Shown: positions 49,785 to 57,397 of the stretch, piece by piece
Numbering within the stretch: the stretch's first letter is position 1
Layout: every line of letters begins with the position of its first letter
Source of the DNA: a virus
Virus record (IMG/VR): IMGVR_UViG_3300027754_004885
Span: 1 to 64,000 of that record
Direction: 5' to 3' (one strand)
DNA length: 64,000 nt
Notes under the pieces: model-generated
The model's input: the letters and a program-made list of their open reading frames with translations, nothing else
Database searches by the model: none
Told to the model about the DNA's origin: nothing
Program-made: the position numbers and the translations under genes

Positions 49785-50125
49785 CACTCACCATCCTTTT
49801 GATAACATGCGTTCTTGCTATGTGACTGAAGATACAGCTCTTCAATACGTTTGATGTCCTGCTCTGCCCGATCGATTCGAGTAGTCTGCTGGACGTCTGT
49901 TGCCCATGGATCGATGCCGGTCGCAGCGTCTCGATTCGCTTGTTGGAGGTCGGTGATGGCTTGCTTCGTCATCGTATTCTCGTTTTCAAGCGCGGCGATG
50001 CGACCGTTCAGCTCAGAGTATCCCCAGACGGCTGCACCAACTGCGCCCAGCAGTGAGATGAGGTTACGTAGGGGTATCGAAATTGCGCTGTCTTCGCTGA
50101 CAGAAAGCTGTTTATTGTCACTCAT
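49784..50125 (-). CDS. Minus-strand membrane/coiled-coil protein
   Basis: 113 aa. PLRNLISLLGAVGAAVWGYS is the membrane segment, followed by a coiled coil (LNGRIAALENENTMTKQAI) and a short tail. Overlaps its neighbours by one base at each end. Confidence 0.6.
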   Translation of the reverse strand: MSDNKQLSVSEDSAISIPLRNLISLLGAVGAAVWGYSELNGRIAALENENTMTKQAITDLQQANRDAATGIDPWATDVQQTTRIDRAEQDIKRIEELYLQSHSKNACYQKDGE

Positions 50126-50601
50126 TACTCCTCCGGGGCCACGTCGGTCGGCACGTTCGCCTTCGTACCGAAGTAGTAGCTGAACACCATGAGCGTGATG
50201 TCCTTGATGAACGTGAGGAGCTGCGAGCTCTCCTCTGGGGAGATCAGCTCTGTGGAGGGGCCAGCGATGAGCTTGTCCGCGATCCAGACTCCGACGATGA
50301 GGGCAAACATCGCGGTGACGAACTGGGTGAGGGCCTTATGCTCCGCCTTCTCGGTCGAGAAGATTCTCCTGACGATCCACTGGATGCCGCCGATGATACC
50401 GATACCGATCGCGATCGCAGCCACCGTGGTTGGAAGCGTATCGTAGAGGCTCGGATAGGTCTTCTCTTTCGGTGGATCCGCGACAACCTCGGCAGTGGTG
50501 CTGATCGAGTGTCCGGCGGCGGTTGGTTCGTTGACAACCTGATCCACGATGTGAGCCTCTTCAGTGGGCTGCGCCTCGGGATTTCCGATAATGGGTTCCA
50601 T
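50125..50601 (-). CDS. Minus-strand two-TM membrane protein, holin candidate
   Basis: 158 aa. Polar N-terminus, two membrane segments (TVAAIAIGIGIIGGIQWIVR; FVTAMFALIVGVWIADKLIA) and a polar end. First gene of the minus operon. Candidate lysis or host-membrane protein. Confidence 0.6.
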   Translation of the reverse strand: MEPIIGNPEAQPTEEAHIVDQVVNEPTAAGHSISTTAEVVADPPKEKTYPSLYDTLPTTVAAIAIGIGIIGGIQWIVRRIFSTEKAEHKALTQFVTAMFALIVGVWIADKLIAGPSTELISPEESSQLLTFIKDITLMVFSYYFGTKANVPTDVAPEE

Positions 50602-50603
50602 TT

Positions 50604-50663
50604 TTACTCCTTAACGTTAAAATTCAGCTCTAACGTACCCGGAGGAGTACAACAGCGACGCAT
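50604..50663 (-). CDS. 19-aa leader ORF upstream of the minus operon
   Basis: ATG 50663 to TAA 50604 on the minus strand: MRRCCTPPGTLELNFNVKE. It carries the AAGGAG of the next gene at its end, so translational coupling is possible. ATATTTA is 12 bases upstream of its ATG. Confidence 0.3.
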   Translation of the reverse strand: MRRCCTPPGTLELNFNVKE

Positions 50664-50675
50664 GACCGCTGCTCG

Positions 50676-50682
50676 TAAATAT
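50676..50682 (-). promoter_or_regulatory. ATAYTTA element, minus strand
   Basis: ATATTTA on the minus strand, upstream of the four-gene minus operon. Confidence 0.5.
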
Positions 50683-50725
50683 CTAGATTAAAGGACATTT
50701 CCTTGAAAAGACGTTAGAATTCTCC

Positions 50726-51160
50726 ATGAGACCAGGTGACCTTGCACACGTCGTGATACCGATCCCGTCAATCTTTGAACCCATTCACGGTGATCCCGTG
50801 AAGGTTATAAGGTCAGGCGATCTCGTGCTGCTCCTGAAGAATGAGCCGACGGGCTGGTACCTCCCATGCTGGCAGGTTCTTTTCGAAAATCAGGTCGGAA
50901 TTCTCGCTTCGAGGTGGATAAGACCGATAAAATTCCGAGATGAGAGATATCTAATGGATGAGGAGAACGAACAAATGGGACTCACCGCTTCAGAACTTAT
51001 CACACTCGTCCCCGAGGCAGAAGCCCTCGTCAAGGCCCTGACCGAGGCCCTCAAGAAGGACGTCGACGGAAAGGTTCACATCACCAAGGAAGAGGGAAAG
51101 AGGATCAAGGAGCTTGCTGCCAAGATCGCGCTTCATCTTGCGAAGGACATCATAGACTAA
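50726..51160 (+). CDS. KPGDL-domain protein fused to a helical domain
   Basis: 144 aa. RPGDLAHVVIPIPSIFEPIH and LVLLLKNEPTGWYLPC form the KPGDL-type N-terminal domain; from about residue 76 a helical part (LTASELITLVPEAEALVKAL then HITKEEGKRIKELAAKIALH). GAGGAG before ATG 50986 may allow the helical part to be made alone. Confidence 0.6.
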   Translation: MRPGDLAHVVIPIPSIFEPIHGDPVKVIRSGDLVLLLKNEPTGWYLPCWQVLFENQVGILASRWIRPIKFRDERYLMDEENEQMGLTASELITLVPEAEALVKALTEALKKDVDGKVHITKEEGKRIKELAAKIALHLAKDIID

Positions 51161-51954
51161 TGAGCCGAAGCATCACCATCATACGCGAGTCCCGCGTAGG
51201 TGTCCCCGGTCTCATGCTCGAGAGCATGGGGATGCGTCAGCTCTACGAGGCGGTCGAGAGCGACGAGAAAAGCAAGAAGGGATTCATGGAGAAGCTGTGG
51301 GAGAAGTTCCGCGACAGCAGCCTCGTCGATCTCGGACTGGATCTGCTGGGTCTCTTCGGGGGCGCGATCGGCTCTTTCCTCGCACCAGAGTCTCTCGGCC
51401 TCACGGCGATCATCGCGATGATACCTGATCTTGTCAACGCGTTCCGTCGTTTCGCACGCGGTGACAAATTCAACGGGGCGCTCTCACTTATCTGCGCGAT
51501 TCCATTCGCTGGAGACGCTGCCGCTGCTTTCATCGAGGGCGAGAAACTTTTGGTGGGCGGTGGAAAGGCCACGATGAACGTTATCAGCAGGATCGCTAAA
51601 TGGGCTGGGACCCACAGGGAATCCATCAAGAAGATCCAGACGAGCTCGGCCGCGATCGCCAAGGTCGCCGCTGAGCACCTCCCAGGCGCAGAGGAGCATC
51701 ATGACGACATCGTCGCTGCCGTGGGTTCTCTCACATCCGGTGACAAGGAGAAGATGATTCAGCTTGCCAAGGAGTCGGGGCTCAAGATCGCTGCACGTGA
51801 GGCGGGGGTGGACGTCGACGATGAGACTGTCACGAAGTTCTCGGGACGAAAGGGTTCCGACAGCTCCTCAGAAGAGGCCCTTTCCGAATCGACGATTCGC
51901 CGCTCACGTCGTTCGCATAAGCTCGTCGATCTCTACCAGGGTAGCCTGTACTGA
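51160..51954 (+). CDS. Hydrophobic virion-type protein with C-terminal tag
   Basis: 264 aa. A hydrophobic core (LDLLGLFGGAIGSFLAPESL; LICAIPFAGDAAAAFIEG) resembling the 45838 protein, then helices and the C-terminal ALSESTIRRSRRSHKLVD tag. One-base overlap with the previous gene. Confidence 0.55.
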   Translation: MSRSITIIRESRVGVPGLMLESMGMRQLYEAVESDEKSKKGFMEKLWEKFRDSSLVDLGLDLLGLFGGAIGSFLAPESLGLTAIIAMIPDLVNAFRRFARGDKFNGALSLICAIPFAGDAAAAFIEGEKLLVGGGKATMNVISRIAKWAGTHRESIKKIQTSSAAIAKVAAEHLPGAEEHHDDIVAAVGSLTSGDKEKMIQLAKESGLKIAAREAGVDVDDETVTKFSGRKGSDSSSEEALSESTIRRSRRSHKLVDLYQGSLY

Positions 51955-51959
51955 TCCCG

Positions 51960-51987
51960 TGCAAACACTAGCCTTCCATGGTATAGT
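51960..51987 (+). promoter_or_regulatory. Promoter TGCAAA-N16-TATAGT, leaderless for 51994
   Basis: TGCAAA 51960-51965, TATAGT 51982-51987, ATG 6 bases later. Confidence 0.7.
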
Positions 51988-52002
51988 GATACCATGGAAG
52001 GC
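51971..52002. repeat. Perfect 14-bp inverted repeat over -10 and start codon
   Basis: GCCTTCCATGGTAT, AGTG, ATACCATGGAAGGC. It spans part of the -10 and the ATG. Because the left arm precedes the expected transcript start, an operator (DNA-level) role is more likely than an RNA hairpin. Confidence 0.8.
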
Positions 52003-52239
52003 GAATCGTATCAGCAGCTGAATCCAGGTGATCTCGTGTTCATGCGCGACCTCGATGAGGTCCGCGGTTGGATCACGAAAAAGGACACCGTCTTCATGAT
52101 CCTCGGGGTCGAGAGGGACCCCGGTGACCACGACAAATTTGGTCGTGACAAGGTTCGTTTCTCCGGTGGAGGGATCGTCGGTGAGACGCTTGCTGGTTAC
52201 TTCGTTCGCTGCGATATCGAGGATCTCCAGAATGTCTGA
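51994..52239 (+). CDS. KPGDL-family protein (LNPGDL)
   Basis: 81 aa. LNPGDLVFMRDLDEVRGWIT, then FMILGVERDPGDHDK; head of a short array, leaderless by position. Confidence 0.65.
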   Translation: MEGESYQQLNPGDLVFMRDLDEVRGWITKKDTVFMILGVERDPGDHDKFGRDKVRFSGGGIVGETLAGYFVRCDIEDLQNV

Positions 52240-52513
52240 GCACAAGCTGAAGGGCGGCGATCTCGTATCGATCGAACCCTGGGACTGCGAGGGTGTCGAG
52301 CCGCCGTGGGGATGGGATCACACCTCCATCCTGGACATGAAGTCGAAGAAAATGAGACGCGCGAACAGGGTCAAGCTCCCGCCCGGCTCACTCGGCATGG
52401 TCGTCTCCTTCGACCACCACGGCGTCGAGGACTTCGATGTCCATTACGTGGTGGTCGTAGGGGAGCGCAGGCTCGGGATCCCGTTTCGTTTCCTCCACAA
52501 GGTGCAAAGCTGA
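52232..52513 (+). CDS. KPGDL-family protein (LKGGDL)
   Basis: 93 aa from ATG 52232, 8-base overlap. LKGGDLVSIEPWDCEG start and PGSLGMVVSFDHHGVEDFDV; a longer member with an insertion. Confidence 0.6.
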   Translation: MSEHKLKGGDLVSIEPWDCEGVEPPWGWDHTSILDMKSKKMRRANRVKLPPGSLGMVVSFDHHGVEDFDVHYVVVVGERRLGIPFRFLHKVQS

Positions 52514-52530
52514 ACCTCCAGCCGTAGGAT
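52503..52530 (+). promoter_or_regulatory. Promoter TGCAAA-N16-TAGGAT for 52536
   Basis: TGCAAA 52503-52508 overlaps the previous gene's end; TAGGAT 52525-52530; ATG 5 bases on. Confidence 0.5.
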
Positions 52531-52535
52531 TGGCC

Positions 52536-52712
52536 ATGAACATCAAGCTCGGTCAGCTCCGTCGCTGGAAGGATGGCGCCTTCAAGGATGGCCTCTTCCT
52601 CGTCCTTGAGATCACAGATCGCACGCTGCTCATCAATGAGTACGGATCGATCCGACAGATCTCTGTCCACGCTGTCCACGCGTCCGAGATTGTCAGCGAT
52701 GTGATAGTGTGA
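52536..52712 (+). CDS. KPGDL-family protein, RRWKDG subgroup
   Basis: 58 aa from ATG 52536. KLGQLRRWKDGAFKDGLFLV then VHASEIVSDVIV end. The RRWKDG motif recurs at 55516 and 57588. Confidence 0.65.
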   Translation: MNIKLGQLRRWKDGAFKDGLFLVLEITDRTLLINEYGSIRQISVHAVHASEIVSDVIV

Positions 52713-52939
52713 GACCCCCGGAGAAGGGCGCTCTCGTGCGCCTTATCGATGAGTGGGGGCGTGACACAGGTCTCGCTGTCTTCATGGATCTCCACCCGCC
52801 GCACTCGGATCTGGCAAACGGAAAGACCCTCGACCTCTTCTGGCACTTCAGCGTCATCGATGAGAAGGGAGAGCTGAGATACCTGAACACGAGCAACTGG
52901 ACCCTCATTCCGGCCGATCCCGATTCATGCAACCCATGA
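52709..52939 (+). CDS. KPGDL-family-like protein
   Basis: 76 aa from GTG 52709, 4-base overlap. EKGALVRLIDEWGRDTGLAV and FWHFSVIDEKGELRYL; layout as the family. Confidence 0.6.
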   Translation: MRPPEKGALVRLIDEWGRDTGLAVFMDLHPPHSDLANGKTLDLFWHFSVIDEKGELRYLNTSNWTLIPADPDSCNP

Positions 52940-52955
52940 CGGGATGTGGTATACT
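52928..52955 (+). promoter_or_regulatory. Promoter TGCAAC-N16-TATACT for 52975
   Basis: TGCAAC 52928-52933, TATACT 52950-52955; leader with AAGGAG. Confidence 0.65.
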
Positions 52956-52974
52956 GGTATCATAAGGAGCGCGA

Positions 52975-54027
52975 ATGAGTCAGGTATACAGCATCGGATC
53001 CAACGGAGTCGCAGTGCAGCAGGTCACCGCAGGATACACGAACGAGGCTGAGCTCGAGTCGATGATCGTCCAGAACCCTGACATCGTCCCTGGGTTCAGC
53101 CGGGGTGATGTCGAGGTCGTGGGCCAGCAGATCCACCTCAACGGTGGCAGCCTGAAGATCGATGTCCTCCTGATCGACCGATCGGGCCTGCTGACCGTCG
53201 TCGAGGCGAAGCTCGCCCGGAACGGTGAGAGCCGGCGTGAGATCGTGGCGCAGGGACTCGACTACGCGTCGGCTCTCGCCGAGTACGACTTCTACGATCT
53301 CGATGACGCCACGGGTGGCCGGCTCTGCGGGGCGATCGATCGTCTGTGTGGCAGTGATGAGGCACTTCGGGAGAGCCTCGAGGAGACCGCCCGTGCCCGT
53401 CTGGCGGCGGGCGATGTGAACGTTCACCTTGCTCTCGACGAGGAGGTCCTCGACCTCTCGCGGATCGTCACCTTCGCCCGGCGTCGTGGCCTCTCGATCG
53501 GCTACACCTGGTTCCCGCGGACAACGGACGGCGCGGGCGGCTTCACGGTCATCCCACAGAGCTCAAGCCCGACCAGTCCGGCGACCCCGTCGAAGGTTGG
53601 CGCATCGGTCGCGCAGGGTCCGCACCTCGCTGATGCGATCGCAGCTTTCAACGCTCTGGGTTGCGGGGTGACCTTCGCAAGCCCATCGGCCCGGGCGACG
53701 TACAAGTACACCAACGTCAGCAAGTACCCGAAGAGCAAGGGCGAGATCCATTACGAGTTCCTCGTCCGCGGGAACACGATCTCGGCTGAGCTACACATTG
53801 AGGTCCCGAAGGGATCCCAACCGACCCAGCAGCAGGCAGCGATGCAGGCTTGCTTTCCTAGCATCGTCAGCACCGTGAACAATCACCTCAGCCATCTGGG
53901 CCTCGCGGCTGTCGTTGACCCGACCTGGTCTCGTGGCGTGGGCGGTCGCATCCGCGTCATGATGCACACGAGTGGCCCGGCGGCTCACATTGCCGAGGCG
54001 ATGCAGATCCTGATTGCAAACTCCTGA
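52975..54027 (+). CDS. PD-(D/E)XK nuclease-like protein (DUF91/NucS-type)
   Basis: 350 aa. NEAELESMIVQNPDIVPG, then LKIDVLLIDRSGLLTVVEAK gives D...E-x-K; the following REIVAQGLDYASAL is typical of the fold. The C-terminal 120 residues form a second domain (VTFASPSARATYKYTNVSKY). Higher G+C and bacterial flavour suggest acquisition from a bacterium. DNA substrate unknown. Confidence 0.72.
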   Translation: MSQVYSIGSNGVAVQQVTAGYTNEAELESMIVQNPDIVPGFSRGDVEVVGQQIHLNGGSLKIDVLLIDRSGLLTVVEAKLARNGESRREIVAQGLDYASALAEYDFYDLDDATGGRLCGAIDRLCGSDEALRESLEETARARLAAGDVNVHLALDEEVLDLSRIVTFARRRGLSIGYTWFPRTTDGAGGFTVIPQSSSPTSPATPSKVGASVAQGPHLADAIAAFNALGCGVTFASPSARATYKYTNVSKYPKSKGEIHYEFLVRGNTISAELHIEVPKGSQPTQQQAAMQACFPSIVSTVNNHLSHLGLAAVVDPTWSRGVGGRIRVMMHTSGPAAHIAEAMQILIANS

Positions 54028-54042
54028 AACCTCCCGTAAGAT
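54015..54042 (+). promoter_or_regulatory. Promoter TGCAAA-N16-TAAGAT for 54077
   Basis: TGCAAA 54015-54020 overlaps the nuclease gene end; TAAGAT 54037-54042. Confidence 0.5.
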
Positions 54043-54076
54043 AGCAAAGTAACGTCCGCAACAAAAAGAGATAAAC

Positions 54077-55264
54077 ATGAAGTACCTGAAGAACGAGGAC
54101 CGCTGGTCCCTCACCCCCGATGCCCAGCTAGATGTCCGGGATGCCCTTCCGGTTGGAAACTACACTGTCTGCCAGAACCCACTCACGAAGGAGTACTTCC
54201 TCGAGGAGAGCGAGGCATTCACCCTTCCGCGGAAGCTCTACGGTAAGACCCGTCGACACGGAGATCGGATCCTCGAGACCTTCCAGAATCGTTCCCGGGA
54301 CGAGCAGGTGGGCGTCTTCCTGAGCGGGACGAAGGGCTCGGGCAAGACTCTCCTGGCGAAGTACGTCGCGAAGACCTCTGGCCTGCCGACAATCATCGTC
54401 AATACCCCGTTCTCGGATGAACGCTTCATGCGGACGATCCAGGGCATCGAGCAGCCCGCCGTCATCATCTTCGATGAGTTCGAGAAGATGTACGACAAGG
54501 ACGCGCAGGAATCGATCCTCACCCTCTTCGATGGTGTATTCACGGCTCGGAACAAGGTGATGATCATCACCTGCAACGACAAGTACTCCGTCCGGGACTT
54601 CTTCCACAACCGACCTGGGCGCCTCCGGTACGCGATCAGCTTCACCGGTCTCACGGCTGAATTCATCGAGGAGTACTGCGGTGATGTCCTTCAGGACAGC
54701 AGCTACCTCGACAAGATCCTCGGTGTGAGCGGGACCTGCGAGGAGTTCAACTTCGACATGCTGCAGACCCTTGTCGACGAGCTCAACCGATACGGTGGTG
54801 ATTTCGATGAGAACCTTGAGGTCCTCAACGTGAAGCCTTTCGGGGGCCCCGCTGGGGGCAAGTGGATCGTCACCGTGGCTACCCCGGATGATCCCAAGCG
54901 CACGTGGAAGGTCACGCACAACTCGAGTCTCAGCGTCTCGCCGCTCATCATGATCAACAGCGAGCGCTACGGAGGGCTCAGTGTCCGAGCGGTCGAGGAT
55001 CTCGGTCGTAAGAACCTGGAGGCGAAGAGGGCAAGCTTGCGAGCCCGTTCCGTTGACGAGGCTGATGAGGAGGATGATGTCCCCAGCGGTCGTCAGTTCT
55101 GGCTCCAGCTCAGAAGCGAGCACCTGTTCAAGGTCGACCCTTACTCGGGAACCTTCCTCTTCAAGATCGAGGACGACGGGGTCGAGTTCCTCGTTCAGAT
55201 CTCCGAGGAACGGAACCACAATGCCTGGGGGACGGGCTACTCCGTCGGTCGGATCGACGTATGA
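54077..55264 (+). CDS. AAA+ ATPase
   Basis: 395 aa. Walker A GTKGSGKTLLAKYVA, Walker B VIIFDEFEKMYD, sensor 1 VMIITCNDKYSVR and NRPGRLRYAI (Arg finger region). FtsH/CDC48-like small AAA core with a C-terminal beta-rich extension (LFKVDPYSGTFLFKIEDDG). May remodel a protein complex; no protease domain. Confidence 0.88.
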   Translation: MKYLKNEDRWSLTPDAQLDVRDALPVGNYTVCQNPLTKEYFLEESEAFTLPRKLYGKTRRHGDRILETFQNRSRDEQVGVFLSGTKGSGKTLLAKYVAKTSGLPTIIVNTPFSDERFMRTIQGIEQPAVIIFDEFEKMYDKDAQESILTLFDGVFTARNKVMIITCNDKYSVRDFFHNRPGRLRYAISFTGLTAEFIEEYCGDVLQDSSYLDKILGVSGTCEEFNFDMLQTLVDELNRYGGDFDENLEVLNVKPFGGPAGGKWIVTVATPDDPKRTWKVTHNSSLSVSPLIMINSERYGGLSVRAVEDLGRKNLEAKRASLRARSVDEADEEDDVPSGRQFWLQLRSEHLFKVDPYSGTFLFKIEDDGVEFLVQISEERNHNAWGTGYSVGRIDV

Positions 55265-55512
55265 TCGCGCTCCTTCTCCTTCTCTCCTGCACCGATAACC
55301 AGCGAACCAAGGTCCTCGGCGGTTCGATGGCGGTGCAGGTTCCCTGCGACCAGCAGATCTTCGACGTGACGTGGAAGGGTGAGAACCTCTGGTACGCCAC
55401 TCAACCCGCCACCAGCGGCTGGAACCCTCAGACGAAGCGATTCATCGAGTACTCGAGCTACGGCCTGGTCGAGGGTGAGGTGCTCCTCGTTGAGAGCCGA
55501 TGCGGCGGTTGA
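55261..55512 (+). CDS. Small predicted lipoprotein
   Basis: 83 aa. IALLLLLSC is a short signal with a lipobox Cys10. KVLGGSMAVQVPCDQQIFDV and TWKGENLWYATQP follow. A phage lipoprotein in the envelope could act in superinfection exclusion or as an outer spanin. Confidence 0.6.
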   Translation: MIALLLLLSCTDNQRTKVLGGSMAVQVPCDQQIFDVTWKGENLWYATQPATSGWNPQTKRFIEYSSYGLVEGEVLLVESRCGG

Positions 55513-55515
55513 GCG

Positions 55516-55734
55516 ATGATTGAGCCAGGGCAGCTTCGACGCTGGAAGTCCGACGGTCTTGCAGGAGTCGGAACTCCGGCGGAGTCCCTGCTCTTCATGA
55601 CGGTCCGTCCCGATCAGATGACATTCTCCTCAACAGTCACCGACAAGATCTGGTGGGTCCTCTCTAATGGTGGGGAGAGGTGGTTCTTCGCTGATGACAT
55701 AGAGAACGAAAGTGAGATCGTAGGAAAGGAGTGA
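55516..55734 (+). CDS. KPGDL-family protein, RRWK subgroup
   Basis: 72 aa. EPGQLRRWKSDGLAG start, a beta core, ends VRFADDIENESEIVGKE-like (WFFADDIENESEIVG). Confidence 0.65.
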   Translation: MIEPGQLRRWKSDGLAGVGTPAESLLFMTVRPDQMTFSSTVTDKIWWVLSNGGERWFFADDIENESEIVGKE

Positions 55735-55737
55735 GCG

Positions 55738-55947
55738 GTGAAACCCGGAGATCTCGTCAGGTTCTACATAGGCACACGCCCCTCCATCATCGGGCTCGTC
55801 ATCGGTACCAGACTCGAGAACCTTAGTATCACTGGTCAGGGTGTGGTGTACGAGGTCCTCACTCCGGAGGACGGTGTTCTGTCCCTGACGGATCTCGCCC
55901 TGCAACCTGTGCAAGACGGGACTGAACCTGGTATGATTCAGGAGTAA
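55738..55947 (+). CDS. KPGDL-family protein
   Basis: 69 aa from GTG. KPGDLVRFYIGTRPSIIGLV then VVYEVLTPEDGVLSLTDLAL. The TGCAAG of the next promoter lies in its last codons. Confidence 0.75.
   Translation: MKPGDLVRFYIGTRPSIIGLVIGTRLENLSITGQGVVYEVLTPEDGVLSLTDLALQPVQDGTEPGMIQE
55910..55937 (+). promoter_or_regulatory. Promoter TGCAAG-N16-TATGAT for 55957
   Basis: TGCAAG 55910-55915, TATGAT 55932-55937, AAGGAG leader. Confidence 0.6.
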
Positions 55948-55956
55948 GGAGACGGA

Positions 55957-56175
55957 ATGAAGCCGGGTGATCTCATCATGTTTGCACGGCCGAATCTAAT
56001 GGAAGAGATCGGTGAACATCCCAACTGGGAGAGGGCCAAGATCGGGCTCTTTCTGGAGGTCACCGCCCGCCGTCCGGGCGATGAGAAGTACGGTGATGAA
56101 TGGTTGGTACTACATAAAAATGAACGATGGTCGGTCCCCAGCACTTGGTGCCGACCCGTCAAGGAGAGCGAATGA
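55957..56175 (+). CDS. KPGDL-family protein
   Basis: 72 aa. KPGDLIMFARPNLMEEIGEH, IGLFLEVTARRPGDEK; 4-base overlap with the phosphoesterase gene. Confidence 0.75.
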   Translation: MKPGDLIMFARPNLMEEIGEHPNWERAKIGLFLEVTARRPGDEKYGDEWLVLHKNERWSVPSTWCRPVKESE

Positions 56176-56846
56176 AGGTCTGGCACATCTCTGATACACA
56201 TGGTTCGCATGGTCAACTCATCGTACCCGAAGGGGTCGACTGCGTCATCCACAGCGGGGACGCCTCGAACTGGCGTGACCCGTACCGCAACGAGTCGGAG
56301 CTCCGTGCCTTCATCGACTGGTTCGCGACGCTCCCGATCCCGACGAAGATCTTCGTCCCGGGTAACCACGACACATCCCTCGAGAAGGGTCTCATCACCC
56401 GTGAGCTCGTCGAGCACCGGAAGATCCACCTCCTCATCAACGAGGAGATCGTCATCGACGGGCTCCGGATCTGGGGATCTCCCTTCAGCCCGCGCTACGG
56501 CGACTGGGCGTACATGAAGGATCGTGGGACGATCAACCGGATCTGGGACAACATTCCGGAGGGACTTGACATCCTGATCACGCACGGGCCCCCGTATGGG
56601 GTTCTGGATGCCACCTACGACCACCACAATAAGGTGGAGCTGGTGGGCTGCAGCGCCCTCCGGAAGCGTGTTGCTAAGGCCCCACCACGGTTCATGCTGT
56701 TTGGTCACGTCCACTCGACGGATGACATCCGGAACGCAGGCACCCGGACGGTGGGCGGCCTGCCGACGGTCTTCAGCAACGGGTCCTGCTGCGACGATGG
56801 GCGGATGGGCACGGTGACGAGCCACGGCAACATCCTGGAGGTCTGA
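56172..56846 (+). CDS. Calcineurin-like metallophosphoesterase
   Basis: 224 aa from ATG 56172. WHISDTHGSHGQL, VIHSGDASNW, FVPGNHDTS, ILITHGPPYGVLD and LFGHVHSTDD are the five metal-binding motifs. MPPED/YfcE-like; substrate (cyclic nucleotide, dNTP or nucleic acid) unknown. Sits inside the KPGDL array. Confidence 0.88.
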   Translation: MKVWHISDTHGSHGQLIVPEGVDCVIHSGDASNWRDPYRNESELRAFIDWFATLPIPTKIFVPGNHDTSLEKGLITRELVEHRKIHLLINEEIVIDGLRIWGSPFSPRYGDWAYMKDRGTINRIWDNIPEGLDILITHGPPYGVLDATYDHHNKVELVGCSALRKRVAKAPPRFMLFGHVHSTDDIRNAGTRTVGGLPTVFSNGSCCDDGRMGTVTSHGNILEV

Positions 56847-57043
56847 TGAAACCAGGTGATCTTGTCCAGATCAAGAAGGGTGTCCAAGGCCGGGGTGAGG
56901 TCGGAGTCGTGATCGGCGAGGTCGAGGATCACCAATGGAACAGCAGCTTCACCCTCCTCGTGGTCCTGTTCCACGATGGTCTTCGTCGCATGCACCCCTA
57001 CAACCTCCAGGAGCCCGATGGGCAGGGGTCGGAGAAAGCATGA
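56846..57043 (+). CDS. KPGDL-family protein
   Basis: 65 aa. KPGDLVQIKKGVQGRGEVGV, IGEVEDHQWN; one-base overlap before and 4-base after. Confidence 0.75.
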   Translation: MKPGDLVQIKKGVQGRGEVGVVIGEVEDHQWNSSFTLLVVLFHDGLRRMHPYNLQEPDGQGSEKA

Positions 57044-57213
57044 AACCCGGTGATCTGATCTGGCTTCGAGATGACATGGGAAAACTCACACCTGCGATCT
57101 ACATCTCCGAGGCACCATCGTATTTCAGCGGACCTCGTATCAGGGTCCTGCAGGGAGGGGTCGTATTCGATATTGGAAAGCACAGGACCAGGGTGATCAA
57201 TGAAACCGGGTGA
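57040..57213 (+). CDS. KPGDL-family protein
   Basis: 57 aa. KPGDLIWLRDDMGKLTPAIY then IRVLQGGVVFDIGKHR, ending VINETG at a 14-base junction with the next gene. Confidence 0.75.
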   Translation: MKPGDLIWLRDDMGKLTPAIYISEAPSYFSGPRIRVLQGGVVFDIGKHRTRVINETG

Positions 57214-57397
57214 TCTCGTTCGCATCAAGGCTGATCACGTCAGAATGGAGGACTGGGAGCAATTCTCGGGTAAGATCGGCATGATAGTCTCCGAGGGCTG
57301 CGCGCTGGGTCCCAAAAGCATTCTCTTCGATGTCCTGATCGGGGGTGAGCGTGTCGCTGCTTTCGAGTACGAGCTGGAAAACCTCTCGTGCAGCTGA
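57200..57397 (+). CDS. KPGDL-family protein
   Basis: 65 aa. KPGDLVRIKADHVRMEDWEQ, IGMIVSEGCALG, ILFDVLIGGERVAAFEYELE. Confidence 0.75.
   Translation: MKPGDLVRIKADHVRMEDWEQFSGKIGMIVSEGCALGPKSILFDVLIGGERVAAFEYELENLSCS

Noticed and set aside
55901-55906. TGCAAC as a second -35 box
   Set aside because: No -10 match at 16 bases; the neighbouring TGCAAG at 55910 has one.
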